Source of the DNA: Clytia hemisphaerica
Lineage: Eukaryota > Cnidaria > Hydrozoa > Leptothecata > Clytiidae
Reading direction: 5' to 3'
Assembly (NCBI GenBank): GCA_902728285.1
Contig: CACVBU010000910.1
Coordinates: forward strand, 1,434,080-1,498,079
DNA: 64,000 nucleotides
Of this stretch, positions 1-11,343 are shown piece by piece. Position numbers and translations under genes: made by a program. The first letter of the stretch is position 1; every line of letters starts with the position of its first letter. Under the pieces are notes generated by a model. It was not told the origin of the DNA. It made no database searches and was given only the letters and a program-made list of their open reading frames with translations.

Positions 1-128
1 CCGAGAAAAATTGCTATCAAGCTGAAAATTGGCTCGATAACTCAGGATACCCTAAAGAACATCTGTGCCAGAATTTTCAGCTTGATGAAAATTTTGTCCA
101 GGTCCTCAGGTCTCCGGCTAATTTTGCT

Positions 129-2926
129 AGCCAAATTCTGGAGCCGCTCGCTGCGCTGCAGTTGATGCCCGTGTCGGGACAAAAATCGAGGCGGAAGCCA
201 TTTTGTTTACATTTTTGGCTGGGGAAGCACTGCAAAACAGTGCTTTTTAAGTAGATTTGGTGATTCTTGGGAAGAAAGAAGAAGAATACTGCTTGGAACC
301 AACATCAAATGTATTGGAGTAGACTTCTATCATACATTGGAATAATAGACAATACTTTTTGAACATAATGAATGTGTGAAACTTGCTTTTTTGTTTACAA
401 ACTTCACTCAAGTAGTTTTGTCGATTTTGCTGCTTTCCAAAGCTGTTGATGATGGAGACTACTAACTTGCAAAAGTAACTTTATATTGGTGCAAACAATG
501 ACTATAATAGCTTCACAAACATTCCCTATCATGGAATTCAGCTGGGAAAGATTTTTTCGATCGCATTAAACAGTTTTGATATGAGAGAGATATCCAAGAT
601 ATAAGCTCACAGTTCAAACATGGTTTCACCCATCCCTTTTAGATAACAAAAATTTCATGATTCATTTTATTCATCTCAAAAATGGCTGAAGAGACACCAT
701 CGGCCAGATCGGCTGCAATAAAGTATAAACTTAACTTTAACTCTCAAAATTTTGTCCTTGAATCTTCCCAGTCGTCAAAGACCGAGTTATAATGTTATAA
801 AAGTGACTGATTTTGGGGTACGTTTTACGTGCAGGCTTTGATTGGATCCAGGACAAGAAAAGGATAAGCGAATCCGAAGAAAGTGCCCAAAAATTCTGAA
901 ATTTTGGAAATACTGCAAAAAATTGAAAGTACGTTACAACATTGACATTGTGTATATCATATAATGGATTGTTATTGTTTTGGATATCTGGCATACCGTC
1001 AACGGCTCTAACTTGGGACGGGTGGTCATATCATGGGATGGTTGACTTTCTGGACTGTATTTTCAGTTAGGGAAGCCATCCAGGATCCTGCCATTCTATA
1101 AGCCAGCAAAAACTAAATGCCACTTGTAAAGTTAAGTTTCTTACTATTTTCCATCAAAAACAACCAAAAACATTGCTACTTCCCAAAGCTGGAGACCAAA
1201 ACAAATTATCTTCCAAGATTATGACGCCCTTTTGGATCTATTGTTATGGCCATCTAAAATGGTGGAAAGAGTTGCGGAAAGACAGGGGCGCCCCCTAGCT
1301 TCGAGGTTGGTAACGCCAAAACGCCCAATATGATCTTCCAACAAAAGGCGAGCTAGTTACCGTGAGAGTTACGCCATACACTCCACCGCAGCGCACAACG
1401 AACGGTGTTTTAGGGAATATCAATAATTATAAGAATATCTAATGTGCTTAAATTCAGTAAACTTTGAGTGCTTCATTGAAGCTTAAGAAGATAAGAAGAT
1501 AAAAAATGCGCTGGATAATTTTCATTGTAACAGTTTGGTCAATCATTGCTGAAAGTTTGAAAAAGTTTTTCCGACGCAAAAAAAAAATTCAGCCAATTAA
1601 AAGCACAGTGTGCTTATATTTACTATGTTTGCTACATCGTCTAGGCTAAAAAAAGTGCGAAAAGACACGAACGTCATTTTTTAATGAGTGTTGTTATGAT
1701 TTTTTAGATCGCGGTCGCGTACAGGAACTCGGCAAATGTTCCTAACTGATTTTCACTGTTAAATCTCTGTTGACAACAAGTTTGTTTTCTATGATTTGCG
1801 ATTATGCTAATTAAATGAATTTGGAGGCTCGGTAAAATAATTGCCGAATTGCTGTCCCATGTTTTGTCAGACTGTCCCAAGTGAGATCCCTTGACGGTAC
1901 AAATCCACTTTGTAGTCATTGCATTCTCAGGCAAAGTTATGATGCCTAAAGCACTGTCTGAAATTATTTTTTTATTTGGATTATTAGTTATCAGTGCTCA
2001 ATTTCTGTTTGGTGGAAAAGCTTCCAACTTCCCAACAGAAAAAGTACACGTTTTTTTTTATAAGAACAAACTATATAAGAACAAGGCTTCGAGGCCCAAA
2101 AATTTAAGAACATTCTAAGAACATTCTAAGGCTATGGAGACTTAAAAACATGCATTTTCTTAAGAAATTACATCAAAATGCTCAAAAAATGCTGAAAATA
2201 AGAACATTTTAAGAACATTTTTAGGCTTCAAATCCAAAAAACTAAGAACATCCGAAGGCTTCGAAAATTTTTGACGTTCTTATAAAAAAAAAAACGTGTA
2301 CTGTCACAAAGGATTGTAATAAAAAAATTTCGAGATGTTTTTACTTTATCATTTAAATATATAAAATTTGTACAAAATTTGCTTCAGCCAAATATTTTTA
2401 TGCTTGAAAATAGTTTATAAATTTTGTTGGATAATTTTGTGGTGGTAAAGATCAGAAAAACATAACATGAAGTCAAGTCAAAATACTCTCAAATACTCAA
2501 ACATGTTTATGTATAATTTTACTTTTTACCTACTTCCCAACCCAAAATCTACCTATCATACTCAATTGAGGCCCAAAGTGAGCAGAAAATTTTTTCTACG
2601 AATAGTAATAGCCAAAATAAAGCATATACAGTACAAAAAGTTCATAGGCTATAGGCTAAAGACTGAGGCCGGGATAATTGAAAATTCCCCCAAACTATGA
2701 GTGATTATAAACGTTCCATGTTTGGAAGAGGCTTTTTCTTGAAATCCAATAAAAGTTCCAACATAAATCCAATCTCTTTTTCCTATTTTTTGCTGGTAAA
2801 AAGAAAGGGAGTCTCACTGTTTTCTTACCAAATATCTGCGAATGCCGCCTAAAAACGAAAGCGAAAGTAGTTTTTGTCCCTACAAGCTGCGCACGGCAGC
2901 GCAGCGAGCGGCTCCAGAATTTGGCT
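129..2926. mobile_element. Possible 2.8-kb element bounded by 31-bp inverted repeats
   Basis: A 31-bp segment at 129-159, beginning AGCCAAATTCTGGAG, is repeated exactly in inverted orientation at 2896-2926. Just inside both arms the word GGGACAAAAA recurs in inverted orientation. No transposase-like reading frame lies between, so if this is a transposon it is non-autonomous or decayed. I see no convincing target duplication. Two independent insertions of one short family in opposite orientation would look the same. Bases 1-128 hold nothing I recognise. Confidence 0.45.
2043..2302. mobile_element. 260-bp MITE with ~27-bp terminal inverted repeats
   Basis: The ends (AGTACACG, a T-run, then TATAAGAAC) are near-perfect inverted copies of each other. 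The interior repeats the word AAGAACATT several times with GGCTTC. It has no coding capacity. The family is not recognised and no clear target duplication is seen. Confidence 0.65.
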
Positions 2927-3530
2927 ATTTCGTTACCGCCTGTATTTCAAAATCAGTATAAAAATCCGAAAATTTTATTTCTTTTAATTACTTAGGTAAA
3001 AGGATCGATAGAACTTGAACATTACTCATAAATTCACATGCAGAATTTCAACTGAGTGTATACTTTTGAATCACTTTTGTCGCTCCAGTAATTTTTTTTT
3101 ATGACTTGAAAAAAATAGTATGCCAAAGTTGAGAGTCCGTTTCATAAGAATATCATAATTTGAATCCCATACTCTCTAAATTATTTCATACTTTTGACTC
3201 AAAATTGAGAAATATTGTCATGATATAGATAGAAGACTTGAGAAGAGTAGATCTACAAATATCTTTTCAATGCGAGCACAAAATCATAACTTGATTCGGG
3301 GGGAAATTGGTTCGTTTTTTTTTGAGGTCGCTCGACTTTTTTAGTCAGAGCACTTGTTATACATTTTTGGAAAGCTAAGGGGTAGGGGAATCAAAATAAC
3401 TTGGGTGCCAATTTTGTTTCAGACACTTTGGTGTGATTTTCGGACAAATACCACGGTCTCAGCCAAAAATCATAGGGTCAAAAATTAATGAATATTTTAG
3501 CTTGAGAAAACGGAGACCTGTTGTATATTT
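2927..3530. other. AT-rich non-coding stretch
   Basis: No reading frame, RNA gene or repeat that I recognise. It is AT-rich and its ORFs are short and random-looking. Confidence 0.5.
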
Positions 3531-3753
3531 TTGGAAAGCTCTCAAAAAATTAAGATTAGTGATATATTGCGAGTATAGGTGATTTCTTTACCTAACTCGA
3601 GATATTAATCCTTAAAAACAGTGTTTTTCAGTGTTTTTCAGCCAGAAACAGCTGTTTTGTCCAGTTTTTGCGCTTTCGGAAGCTCAATATCTCGAGTTAG
3701 GTACTGAAATCACCTATACTCGTAATATATCACTAATCTTAATTTTTTGAGAG
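3531..3753. repeat. Long inverted repeat (foldback), arms of about 70-80 bp
   Basis: The arm at about 3531-3607 (ctctcaaaaaattaagatta and onward, including acctaactcgagatatt) is repeated almost exactly in inverse at about 3686-3753. The ~80-bp spacer contains a small direct repeat of cagtgtttttcag. It is probably a foldback MITE. No transposase is present. Confidence 0.8.
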
Positions 3754-3754
3754 C

Positions 3755-3858
3755 CAAATTTAGTTTTTTCGTCCATCCGCCAAATTAAATTCCCTCTGAA
3801 AAAACTTTTTTGGCCATCCGCCAAATTAAATTCCCGCCAGAATTTCTTCCTTTAAGGT
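3755..3858. mobile_element. Terminal fragment of a TTAA-type MITE family
   Basis: About 100 bp nearly identical to 50238-50340, containing the word CCGCCAAATTAAATTCCC twice and ending in AATTTCTTCCTTTAAGG. The same end occurs inverted at 50091 and at both ends of the element at 60771-61394. The left end is missing here. Confidence 0.7.
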
Positions 3859-3859
3859 A

Positions 3860-6618
3860 GCTAAAAACTAATTTTACTTTCGATTAATAAAAGTGACATT
3901 TATACTCCTGGAGAATCGGAAGAACAAAGCTTTTTTCAGGCGGAAAGAAAAAAGTAAAAAATTTGTGCAATGAGGTCAAAATACGTTAGCAAGAAATAAA
4001 GTGAAGGGTGTAAATAGCTTTCAAAAGTCCAAGCGATTTTCAAACACTGAAGTGATTAACATCGCTTTAATTACTGTAAATCTTTCAAATTATAAAACAT
4101 TGATTCAAGTCCAACTTCACTGTTTAAGGATAAAGAGCCTCCGACATATATACATTATCTTGGTAGCAAAATTTAAAAATTGTTTGAAAAGTATATAGAG
4201 CAAACGTATCGTGAAACAATTTTCAACACTGAAGTGATAAACATCGCTCTAATTCTTTGAAATATTCTGTAAAAATATGAAATTAATTGGTAGAATCTAA
4301 TTTTACTTTCGAGTAATAAAAGCAAGATTTATTGACCTGAAGGACAGGAAAAAAATAGGCCATTTCAAACGGAAAAAAATGCAGAATTCGAACTAGTTTA
4401 GCAATATTCAACACTGAAGTGATTGAAATCCCTGTAATTGTTTTAAATGTTTTAAATCATGAATTATTGATTCAAGTCCAACTTCACCTTTAAGGACAAA
4501 AAACGTCAATTATCTAAACCATTATCTTGGTAGCAAGATTTAAAAAATTGTTAATTGCCAGAATCTAGTTATACTTTCGAGTAATAAAAGCGAGCTTTAT
4601 CGACCTGAAGGATCGGAAAAATAATCTATTTCAAATGAAAAGAAAAATGTAGAAATCTTGTGCAATGGAATCAAAGTATTGTAGTAATATTTAAGAAACG
4701 GTTTGGAAAGCACATAGAGAAACGTATTGTGAAACAATGTTCAACACTGAAGTGATTAACATTGATCTACTTGTTTTAAACATTTTGTAAAACTATAATA
4801 TAAATAGCTGGAATCTAATTCTACCTTCCATTAATAAAAGTGACAATTATAAATCTGGAGAATCGGTAGAACCAAGCTTTTTCAGACAAAGATTAAAAAA
4901 AATTAAAAGAAATAAAGTGAAAGTTGTAAATAGCTTTCGTAAGTTCAAGAAATTTTCAACACTGAAGTGATTAACATCGCTGTAATTATTGTAAATATTT
5001 CAATTATAAAATATTAATTCAAGTCATATTTCACCTTTAAGGATAAAAAGCGTTCGTTATCTATACCATCATCTTGGTAGCAAGATTTAAAAAATTGTTT
5101 GAAAAGTTTATAGAGCAAACGTATGGTGAAGCGATTTTCAACACTGAAGTGATTAACATTGGTTTAATTATTTCAAATATTCTGTAAAACTATAAAAATA
5201 ATTACCAGAATCTAGTTATACTTTCAAGTAATAAAAGCAAGGTTTAATGACCTGAAGGATCGGAATAAATAAGCTATTTCAAATGAAAAGAAAAATGCAG
5301 AAATTTTATGCAATGAAATCAAAGTATTGTTGCAATATTTAAGAAATGAGTTGGAAGGCACATAGATCAAACATATATTGTGAAGCAATATTCAACAGTG
5401 AAGTGATTAACATTACTCTAATTGTTTTAAATATTTTTTTAAACTATATTATTAATAGCTAGAATCTAATTTTAATTTCCATTAATAAAAGTGACATTTT
5501 TACCCCTGGAGAATCGGTAAAACAAAGCTTTTTCAGACAAAAAAAAATGTGTCAATGTTGTGCAATGTTATCAAAATATGTTTGCAAGATTTAAAAAAAT
5601 AAAGTGAAAGGTGTAAAAAGTTTTCGTAAGTTCAAACGATTTTCAACACTGAGGTGATTAACATCTCTGGAATTGTTGTATATGTTTCAAATGATAAAAT
5701 ATCAATTTAAGTTCAACTTAACCTTTAAGGATAAAAAAGTTTAAAATCTATATCATTATCATGGTAGCAAGATTTAAAAAATTGTTTAAAAAGTATATAG
5801 AGCAAACGTATTGTGAAGCAACTTTCAACACTGAAGTGATTAACATAGCCTGGATATCCAAGCTCAAAATTTTAGAAAAAACAAAATTTACCTCAACATA
5901 CAAAGTTCTAAAATTATAGAGCTTGGTCTCCCTAGAGAATGAAAGTGAATACCCATGTTTCCTAGCCAACCCAGGGCAGCAAAACAGAAATTAATAAAAA
6001 GCAGTCTTACAAGATCTAAAACTATTTAAAACATCCAAAGATTACACCAAAGTCCATAAAAAGGTTTGCATGCATTATCATGACCAACCATGTTTTCTTG
6101 GAAAATGAACTTGCCTCTGTTTTCTTCTTTTTCATGTTTTCATGTAACAGAAAGTCCTATCTTCACTAGCAACTGGAGGACCATCCTATTTTTGCTTTAG
6201 AATTGCTCAACGCCGTGTAGATTGGCCCTTACGGTTTTAGCGAAGTGAGCGCAAGCAAGCGGACTGCATTCTCTTAAAGAGAATGCAAATCGCTCTAGGG
6301 AGACCAGGCTGTAAACCAGAACATAAAATATCAAAAACTAGACTGTGAAATAGTTTACAGCCTGGATATCCAGGCTATGATTAACATTGCTCTAATTGTA
6401 TTAAATATTTTGTAAAACTTTAATAATAATAGCTAGAATCTAATTCTACTTTTCTTTAATAAAAGTGACAATTATAGATCTGGAAATTTGGTAGAACAAA
6501 GCTTTTTCAGACGAAGATTTAAAAAAGAATTAAAAGAATAAAAGTTAAAGGTGTAAAAAGCTTTCGTAAGTTCAAGCAGTTTTCAATACTGAAGTGATTA
6601 ACATCGCTGTAATTATTG
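3860..6618. repeat. Satellite array, segment 1
   Basis: Degenerate tandem monomers of about 180-240 bp. Each carries a conserved box around CAACACTGAAGTGATTAACAT (for example near 4048, 4230, 4410, 4744, 4958, 5144 and 5645). Monomer classes alternate: one has ATTAATAAAAGTGAC and a CTTTTTCAG/CTTTCGTAAGTTCAAG pair, another has ATCTTGGTAGCAAGATTTAAA. The segment is interrupted at 5847-6377 by a foldback element and ends mid-monomer at 6618, where the GFP-bearing block begins. The same monomer resumes at 12510. No coding capacity. Confidence 0.9.
5847..6377. mobile_element. Foldback MITE with 10-bp target duplication
   Basis: It starts AGCCTGGATATCCAAGCT and ends AGCCTGGATATCCAGGCT followed by A. 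Related words (AGCTTGGTCTCCCTAGAG on the left, the CTCTAGGGAGACCAGGCT inverse on the right) recur inside the ends, giving nested terminal repeats. The satellite word TGATTAACAT flanks both sides (5837-5846 and 6378-6387), a 10-bp target duplication. A 9-11-bp duplication is typical of Mutator-like elements, but the superfamily is only inferred. No ORF. Confidence 0.7.
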
Positions 6619-6751
6619 CAGGGTTGCCACGCCTGCTGAAAATGTCTGGAATTTAGCAAAAGTCTGGAAATGTCTGGAAAGTCTGGAAAAAGTCTGGAAA
6701 TAGCATACCTGTGTGGAAAAAGTCTGGAAATAGAGAAACATAATACTGTAA
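6619..6751 (+). mobile_element. Left part of a CAGGGTTGCCACG MITE
   Basis: It matches the left part of the complete copy at 12169-12509, including repeated AAGTCTGGAAA words and ATAGAGAAACATAATACTGT. Homology stops near 6751 and the right end is missing here. Confidence 0.75.
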
Positions 6752-8009
6752 TGTCTTATCAGCAAAGACATTTGCAAAATGTTAGATCAGATAGAAATAC
6801 GATGGATGTATACAAACCCAATAGAATCAGAGAGTTTGATATCATAAGCCACCCCTATTATAGATTATACTTGATTTCGACGCCTCTTTTTACTCAAATT
6901 AATGATAAAAGAAGGTTTACGACAATGCTGAAGTGGACTGTGGCATATTAAGCAAAATGAAGCTCAACCCATCAAATGCCATCACTTTCAAATAACTTTC
7001 AAATTTCAAATGCAGGAACACAACCCCAACTAATAAAACAGAAGGTGGGAGAAGGAGTGGTGGTTGCAGCGCACCTAGGTCCAAACCTACATACTGGTTC
7101 GGGACCACAAAAATCGAGAAATCTCAAATGATGGTAACGGCATTAAGTTAATTGGAAAGTGGAACTAAGCAGGTGAACAAATGTTGATTTTTCGTGTCCG
7201 TCTATATTCAAAATGTTTCAAAATTCCGGAGCTATTAAGTGGTGGGACGGGTAAAACAATCTCTCGATATTATTTCGGTATATATGCCCCATACTAACAG
7301 GAAACTGATCAACATTTTACTGGTACACTGACTCAGTTGTTAAGTTATATAAGTTTGTGTAGACAACACATTGAAAAATTAATAGAATTTCAATTGTGAA
7401 GAAAAAGCTGGAGAAAGTAAATAGAAGGAGGATATCAACCGCAATGATGATAACTTTAAAAAGATCAAACGATAATCGTCTCTCAGACAGCATTATTTTA
7501 ACTGTAATACTTTGATAAATAGAGGTTTGTTTTTTGATGAAAGTACATTTAATACTCTCCAATCGTAGTGGAGTGCACCAGAGTGTTTGATGTTTGAATT
7601 GAACGTGTCCCTGAAAAAAAAGAACCTAAGTGATAATCATGCCCTTTGCTTTGGCCATGCCAGTGTCAAATTTATGAGGTCCCACCAAAGTTTACCTAAC
7701 CCATTTATGGTTATAAAGATTGTTGCCAAATTATTACTGAATCCAAACTTTTGAGGTTTATTCGGATACTTGATTGATTTTATTGGAATGGAGTTCTCTT
7801 TGGCTCATTTCGACGAGATTTATTCACATTCAGTAAAATTGTAGCAAAATTTGATGCATTCCAAAACGTGTAGTAAATTTGCAGTATACGTAATCTTGCT
7901 ATCTATATTATATCTCTCTCCTCACTTGTGAACTCGCAAACTGCATATGACAAGATGGGGGGTTCCCTGCTAAAGACTGTGCAAATTTTTATGGGCCGAA
8001 GACTGATGG
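6752..8009. other. Non-coding stretch inside the GFP block
   Basis: Several short ORFs occur, but none has recognisable homology or convincing splice structure. No repeat or RNA gene recognised. Confidence 0.45.
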
Positions 8010-8017
8010 AGCTTACT

Positions 8018-8460
8018 CCCGGGGGGGGTACTAGGATTGATGGGTGTCGGGTATGTGCGTGCCAGACCTCTGGACCCTTACCCTTAGAGAGACTGAATTT
8101 TGGTGAAAAGGTGACCCTTAGAGAGACTCAGTGTAGAAAAACCCAACCCTTAGAGAGACTTTTTCACAAAAAATTTCTATCATGGGCCAAAGAAATTCGA
8201 TTTTTAAAAGAATTTCTCCAATTTTCGAAAAATTTCTCTAATTTTTGAAAAATTTTCTCACTTTTTTTAAAAATGTTCTCACTTTTTTGACTTTTCACTT
8301 TTCTTTGACCCGAGTTTGTGAAAAAACCGACCCTTAGAGAGACTGATTTTGACTTTTGTTGTTTTGGTAACCCTTAGAGAGACTTTGGGAGGGTGAAAAA
8401 CCCTACCCTTAAGGCACGCACATACCCAGCACCCATTTTTGCCTAAGTACCCCCCCCGGG
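8018..8460. mobile_element. 443-bp MITE with 8-bp target duplication and internal 14-mer repeats
   Basis: The ends start CCCGGGGGGGGTACT and are inverse copies over about 45 bp, including the GGGTATGTGCGTGCC word. AGCTTACT flanks both sides (8010-8017 and 8461-8468); an 8-bp duplication is typical of hAT-type insertion. The interior carries five copies of CCCTTAGAGAGACT at irregular spacing. The ORF crossing it has no recognisable domain and I treat it as chance. Confidence 0.8.
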
Positions 8461-8468
8461 AGCTTACT

Positions 8469-9121
8469 ACAACTTCAAATTACCGTATTGAATGTTTTTC
8501 TCGTTAAAGGATGAAATATTAACTAAGACAGCTGTGCAAATTGTTTTCTCGTTAACCCTTTAAGTACCAGGACCTTTATTTAAGAGTTTGTTTCTCACTC
8601 TTTAAACTCTTTGGGTAGCTTAGAGTAATAATAACCTTTGACTTCGTGCGCATGCGCGGTTAGACCTGACAGGATTGAAGGAGAGGGTTGCAGTTATGAA
8701 ACTTACAATTAACTCTCTAGAGGACAAAATTTATTATCATATCCGAATTTGTTGAATGATGTTGACACCGGTATGGAAAGGGTGAAAAAGATGAACTAGA
8801 ATGTTTTTCTCGTTAAAGGATTATGTCTGAAAAATGCGAGGAAATGAAATTAATAGTAAATTATGCAATTTAGTTTTTACTTAAACACTCTTTGACAAAA
8901 GAACGACAAAACAAGTTCCCTTATATTACGCAACACTCTGTACAGGCGTGTGACCAGGAATTGTAGGTGACACAAAATAATTGAAATCTTGGCTGGACGA
9001 CTATACTATGCAAAGCAAGAGACTCTATCGGATTTAGATTTGTAGTGAGTCTGCCCAGGGTGGATGATTCACTTATCCAGGCAACATGGGTGTTACACGT
9101 GACTATTCTCTGTATTCTGGG
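8469..9121. other. Upstream region of the GFP-like gene
   Basis: No gene seen. A direct repeat of gaatgtttttctcgttaaag occurs at 8490 and 8799, 309 bp apart, with a related word near 8543. Any regulatory role is conjecture. Confidence 0.4.
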
Positions 9122-9216
9122 TATAAATATGAGTCGATCACTTGACCAAAGCATCACTACTTTTGAAGGAGTTCTGAAGACTCGCACATTAGCTGATACA
9201 TCTACCACCTCAAAAA
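9122..9216 (+). promoter_or_regulatory. Candidate TATA box and 5' leader exon of the GFP-like gene
   Basis: TATAAATA lies at 9122-9129. About 90 bp further on is a strong donor, AAAAA/GTAAGT (9217-9222), and a matching acceptor TTCTAG (ending 9589) sits one base before the ATG at 9591. This suggests a short non-coding first exon starting near 9150 and a 373-bp leader intron. The model rests on motifs only. Confidence 0.4.
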
Positions 9217-9590
9217 GTAAGTCACATTACATATCTCTTTTTACGCAACATGTTCCTCTATTTTTTCAACAGTGTCCTCTTACTGAGCTACTTTGAAACC
9301 AACGAGTTTGAAGCAAGTTTCAACCTTTTAATCATCTATACCAAAGTCGATAGTTGTTGCAAAAAAGATTGACCTTCCACACCATCATCCGTAAACACAA
9401 TAATGGGGGATTGGTACGAGTTTACCAGGAAGGGATGACATCAGAAATATCTGTCTAAGAGAATCAATGCAGCAACTTCAGATAGTAATGAGATTAATTA
9501 GTGTGGTCAATCCTACCTGGTAAACTACAACCCAGTCTACACATAGTAACGGCAAAATTCAAAAAAAATCTTTCGCAATGTGGTTCTAGA

Positions 9591-11236
9591 ATGGACATGA
9601 CCTCATTCAATGTTGGCGCTCTGATTTTCAACAAAGAACTTCCTTTTGTCGTGGAAGTTGATTGTGACATTGATGATCACAAATTCTCCATTCGTGGCAA
9701 AGGTGTTGGCAATGCTGAGAAAGGATTGATGGTTGGCAAATATGTTGTCTCCGAAGGTGAATTGCCATGCTCATGGTCAGCAATCACTCATAATTTCCAA
9801 TACGGACAAGTGTAAGTAGAGCTTTATTTTAATTGTACCACAACTCTAGTGTCAGGTCCTTCACAATGTGAGCAAAATTGACTTGCTTAAACTTTAATTT
9901 GATCTAGATGGAATTTAAAGCTCGTTGGTTAGAGTAGGACCTATCCTTTTCATTTTGGGTGCTTTGGTTTAAATGTTAGCACAGAAAGAGTTTAAATACG
10001 TAATGTAATACACAATGTGTAAAACAAATCTTGGAAAGTTTCTCATTTACAAACGCCGATGGTGCATTATGACAAAAGAATTATGTGTTTAAAAAAGACT
10101 TTTCAAGGTCACTTAGACTCGATCGAAAATGTCAATCGTAAATTTTAAATTTTCTCTTCCCCACGTATTTAGTTGTTTCACCCGTTACCCAAAAGATATA
10201 CCTGATCACGTCAAAAGTCTGTTCCCAGAGGGTTACGTCCAAACACGACACAGTCATTTCGTCGATGATGGAGAATATACGTCCGTACACACGTTAACGT
10301 ACGAAAACGGAGTGATTTACAACCGCGTCAAAGTTAACGGTGGTGGTTTTAAACCCGATGGTAATGTTTTTGGTAAACGTCTTCGGGAAGTGGAACCTGA
10401 TATCTGTTCTGTCTATTTCCCGGGAAAAGATGGATACAACTGTGAATTTATCAAGGTACTGAAATTTCGACAATTCTATTCTTATACTTTCAGGAAAATG
10501 TTTTTTATCTGTGCAGTATGACTGACAATAATAATTCAGTTTCATTTGAATGTTTCAGAAGAGAATAGACTGTCATGATCTCTAAGAGGTTTTTTTCTAA
10601 ATAAGTTCTGAGTTGAGAAATCTAGCTAGTCCAGTGGTGCAAAAAAAATGCATTTTTTTAACCAGTAGCGTGGTGGGTCGATTAAAATTCGGGCAAATTA
10701 TTTTATAAGATTTAGATTTTGGCGCCCCCTATGAAAAGAAAATATATATTTTTTTAAATTGCGCGAGCGAAGTGAGCACGAAAACTTTGAGTATTTTCTT
10801 TCGTTTTGACCGAAAAATGCCATATCTAAGGTATAAAAGAGCAAAAGGGCGCCGAAATTAGTAATCAGAGGCGTCTTTTTGCACCCTAAGAAATTCGGCC
10901 GCTGGGAGAGGGCTCCCCCTGTCACCACGCTACTGTTTACAACATGCGTTTAGTCAAAGTTTAAGATTGGAGCATAATAAGAGCTGAAACTTGTACATGT
11001 AGTCATCATAATCTGGTTTATATCCTTATCTTTCACAGCTTTCGGAGACGGTAGATGGCGATTATCAAGCAATCCGTATTGACCAAGTGATCAGACCTCT
11101 TTCTGACGGACCCTCCCTTCCAATGACCAAGCAATATCATCATTACAAATTCGAATATAGTAAGGATGCCAACGACACAAGGGAACATATCATCATGAAG
11201 GAACAGGTTCATGCTAGTCACCATACCTCTAAATAA
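9591..11236 (+). CDS. GFP-like fluorescent protein or chromoprotein, three coding exons, 233 aa
   Basis: Exons are 9591-9811, 10173-10455 and 11039-11236. Introns are GT-AG (GTAAGT...TTTAG and GTACTG...CACAG) and phases fit, giving 702 nt with one terminal stop. The product matches the GFP family over its full length. The chromophore tripeptide is Gln70-Tyr71-Gly72, two codons before the first coding intron, close to the intron position I recall for Aequorea gfp. The catalytic Arg96 equivalent is Arg99 (YVQTR) and the Glu222 equivalent is Glu223 (HIIMKE). Gapless alignment back from SKDxN puts Tyr204 at the Aequorea Thr203 site, as in YFP-type proteins; His148 appears replaced by Cys. The chromophore forms autocatalytically and no signal peptide is seen, so it should be cytosolic. 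QYG occurs in red and purple family members, so green emission should not be assumed. All three exons are open with catalytic residues kept, so it looks functional. Confidence 0.95.
10663..10935. mobile_element. 273-bp MITE in the second coding intron of the GFP-like gene
   Basis: Ends CAGTAGCGTGGTG and CACCACGCTACTG are perfect inverse copies. Flanks are TTTTTAAC and TTTACAAC, an imperfect 8-bp duplication consistent with a hAT-type insertion. It lies inside the 583-bp intron and does not touch the splice sites. Confidence 0.65.
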
Positions 11237-11276
11237 TGAGACTTTAATAATAGTTGATTGTCATTAATTATATGAT

Positions 11277-11343
11277 ATTAAAGTTTTATATATCTATTAT
11301 ATAATCTGTTTGACTCATACTTAATTTTCATAGTTGAAATAAA
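11277..11343 (+). terminator. Candidate polyadenylation signals of the GFP-like gene
   Basis: ATTAAA at 11277-11282 lies 41 bp after the stop codon, and canonical AATAAA lies at 11338-11343. Either would give a short 3' UTR. Confidence 0.45.

Noticed and set aside
3860-6613. Hammerhead or other small ribozyme in the satellite box CACTGAAGTG
   Set aside because: CTGA is present but the CUGANGA and GAAA core with flanking stems cannot be arranged; the box is a short palindrome only.
9045-9296. 83-codon + ORF upstream of the GFP-like gene
   Set aside because: It runs through the TATA box and a strong splice donor and has no homology; better explained as promoter and leader.
10294-10545. 83-codon minus ORF over GFP exon 2
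   Set aside because: Antisense shadow of a clearly recognised coding exon.
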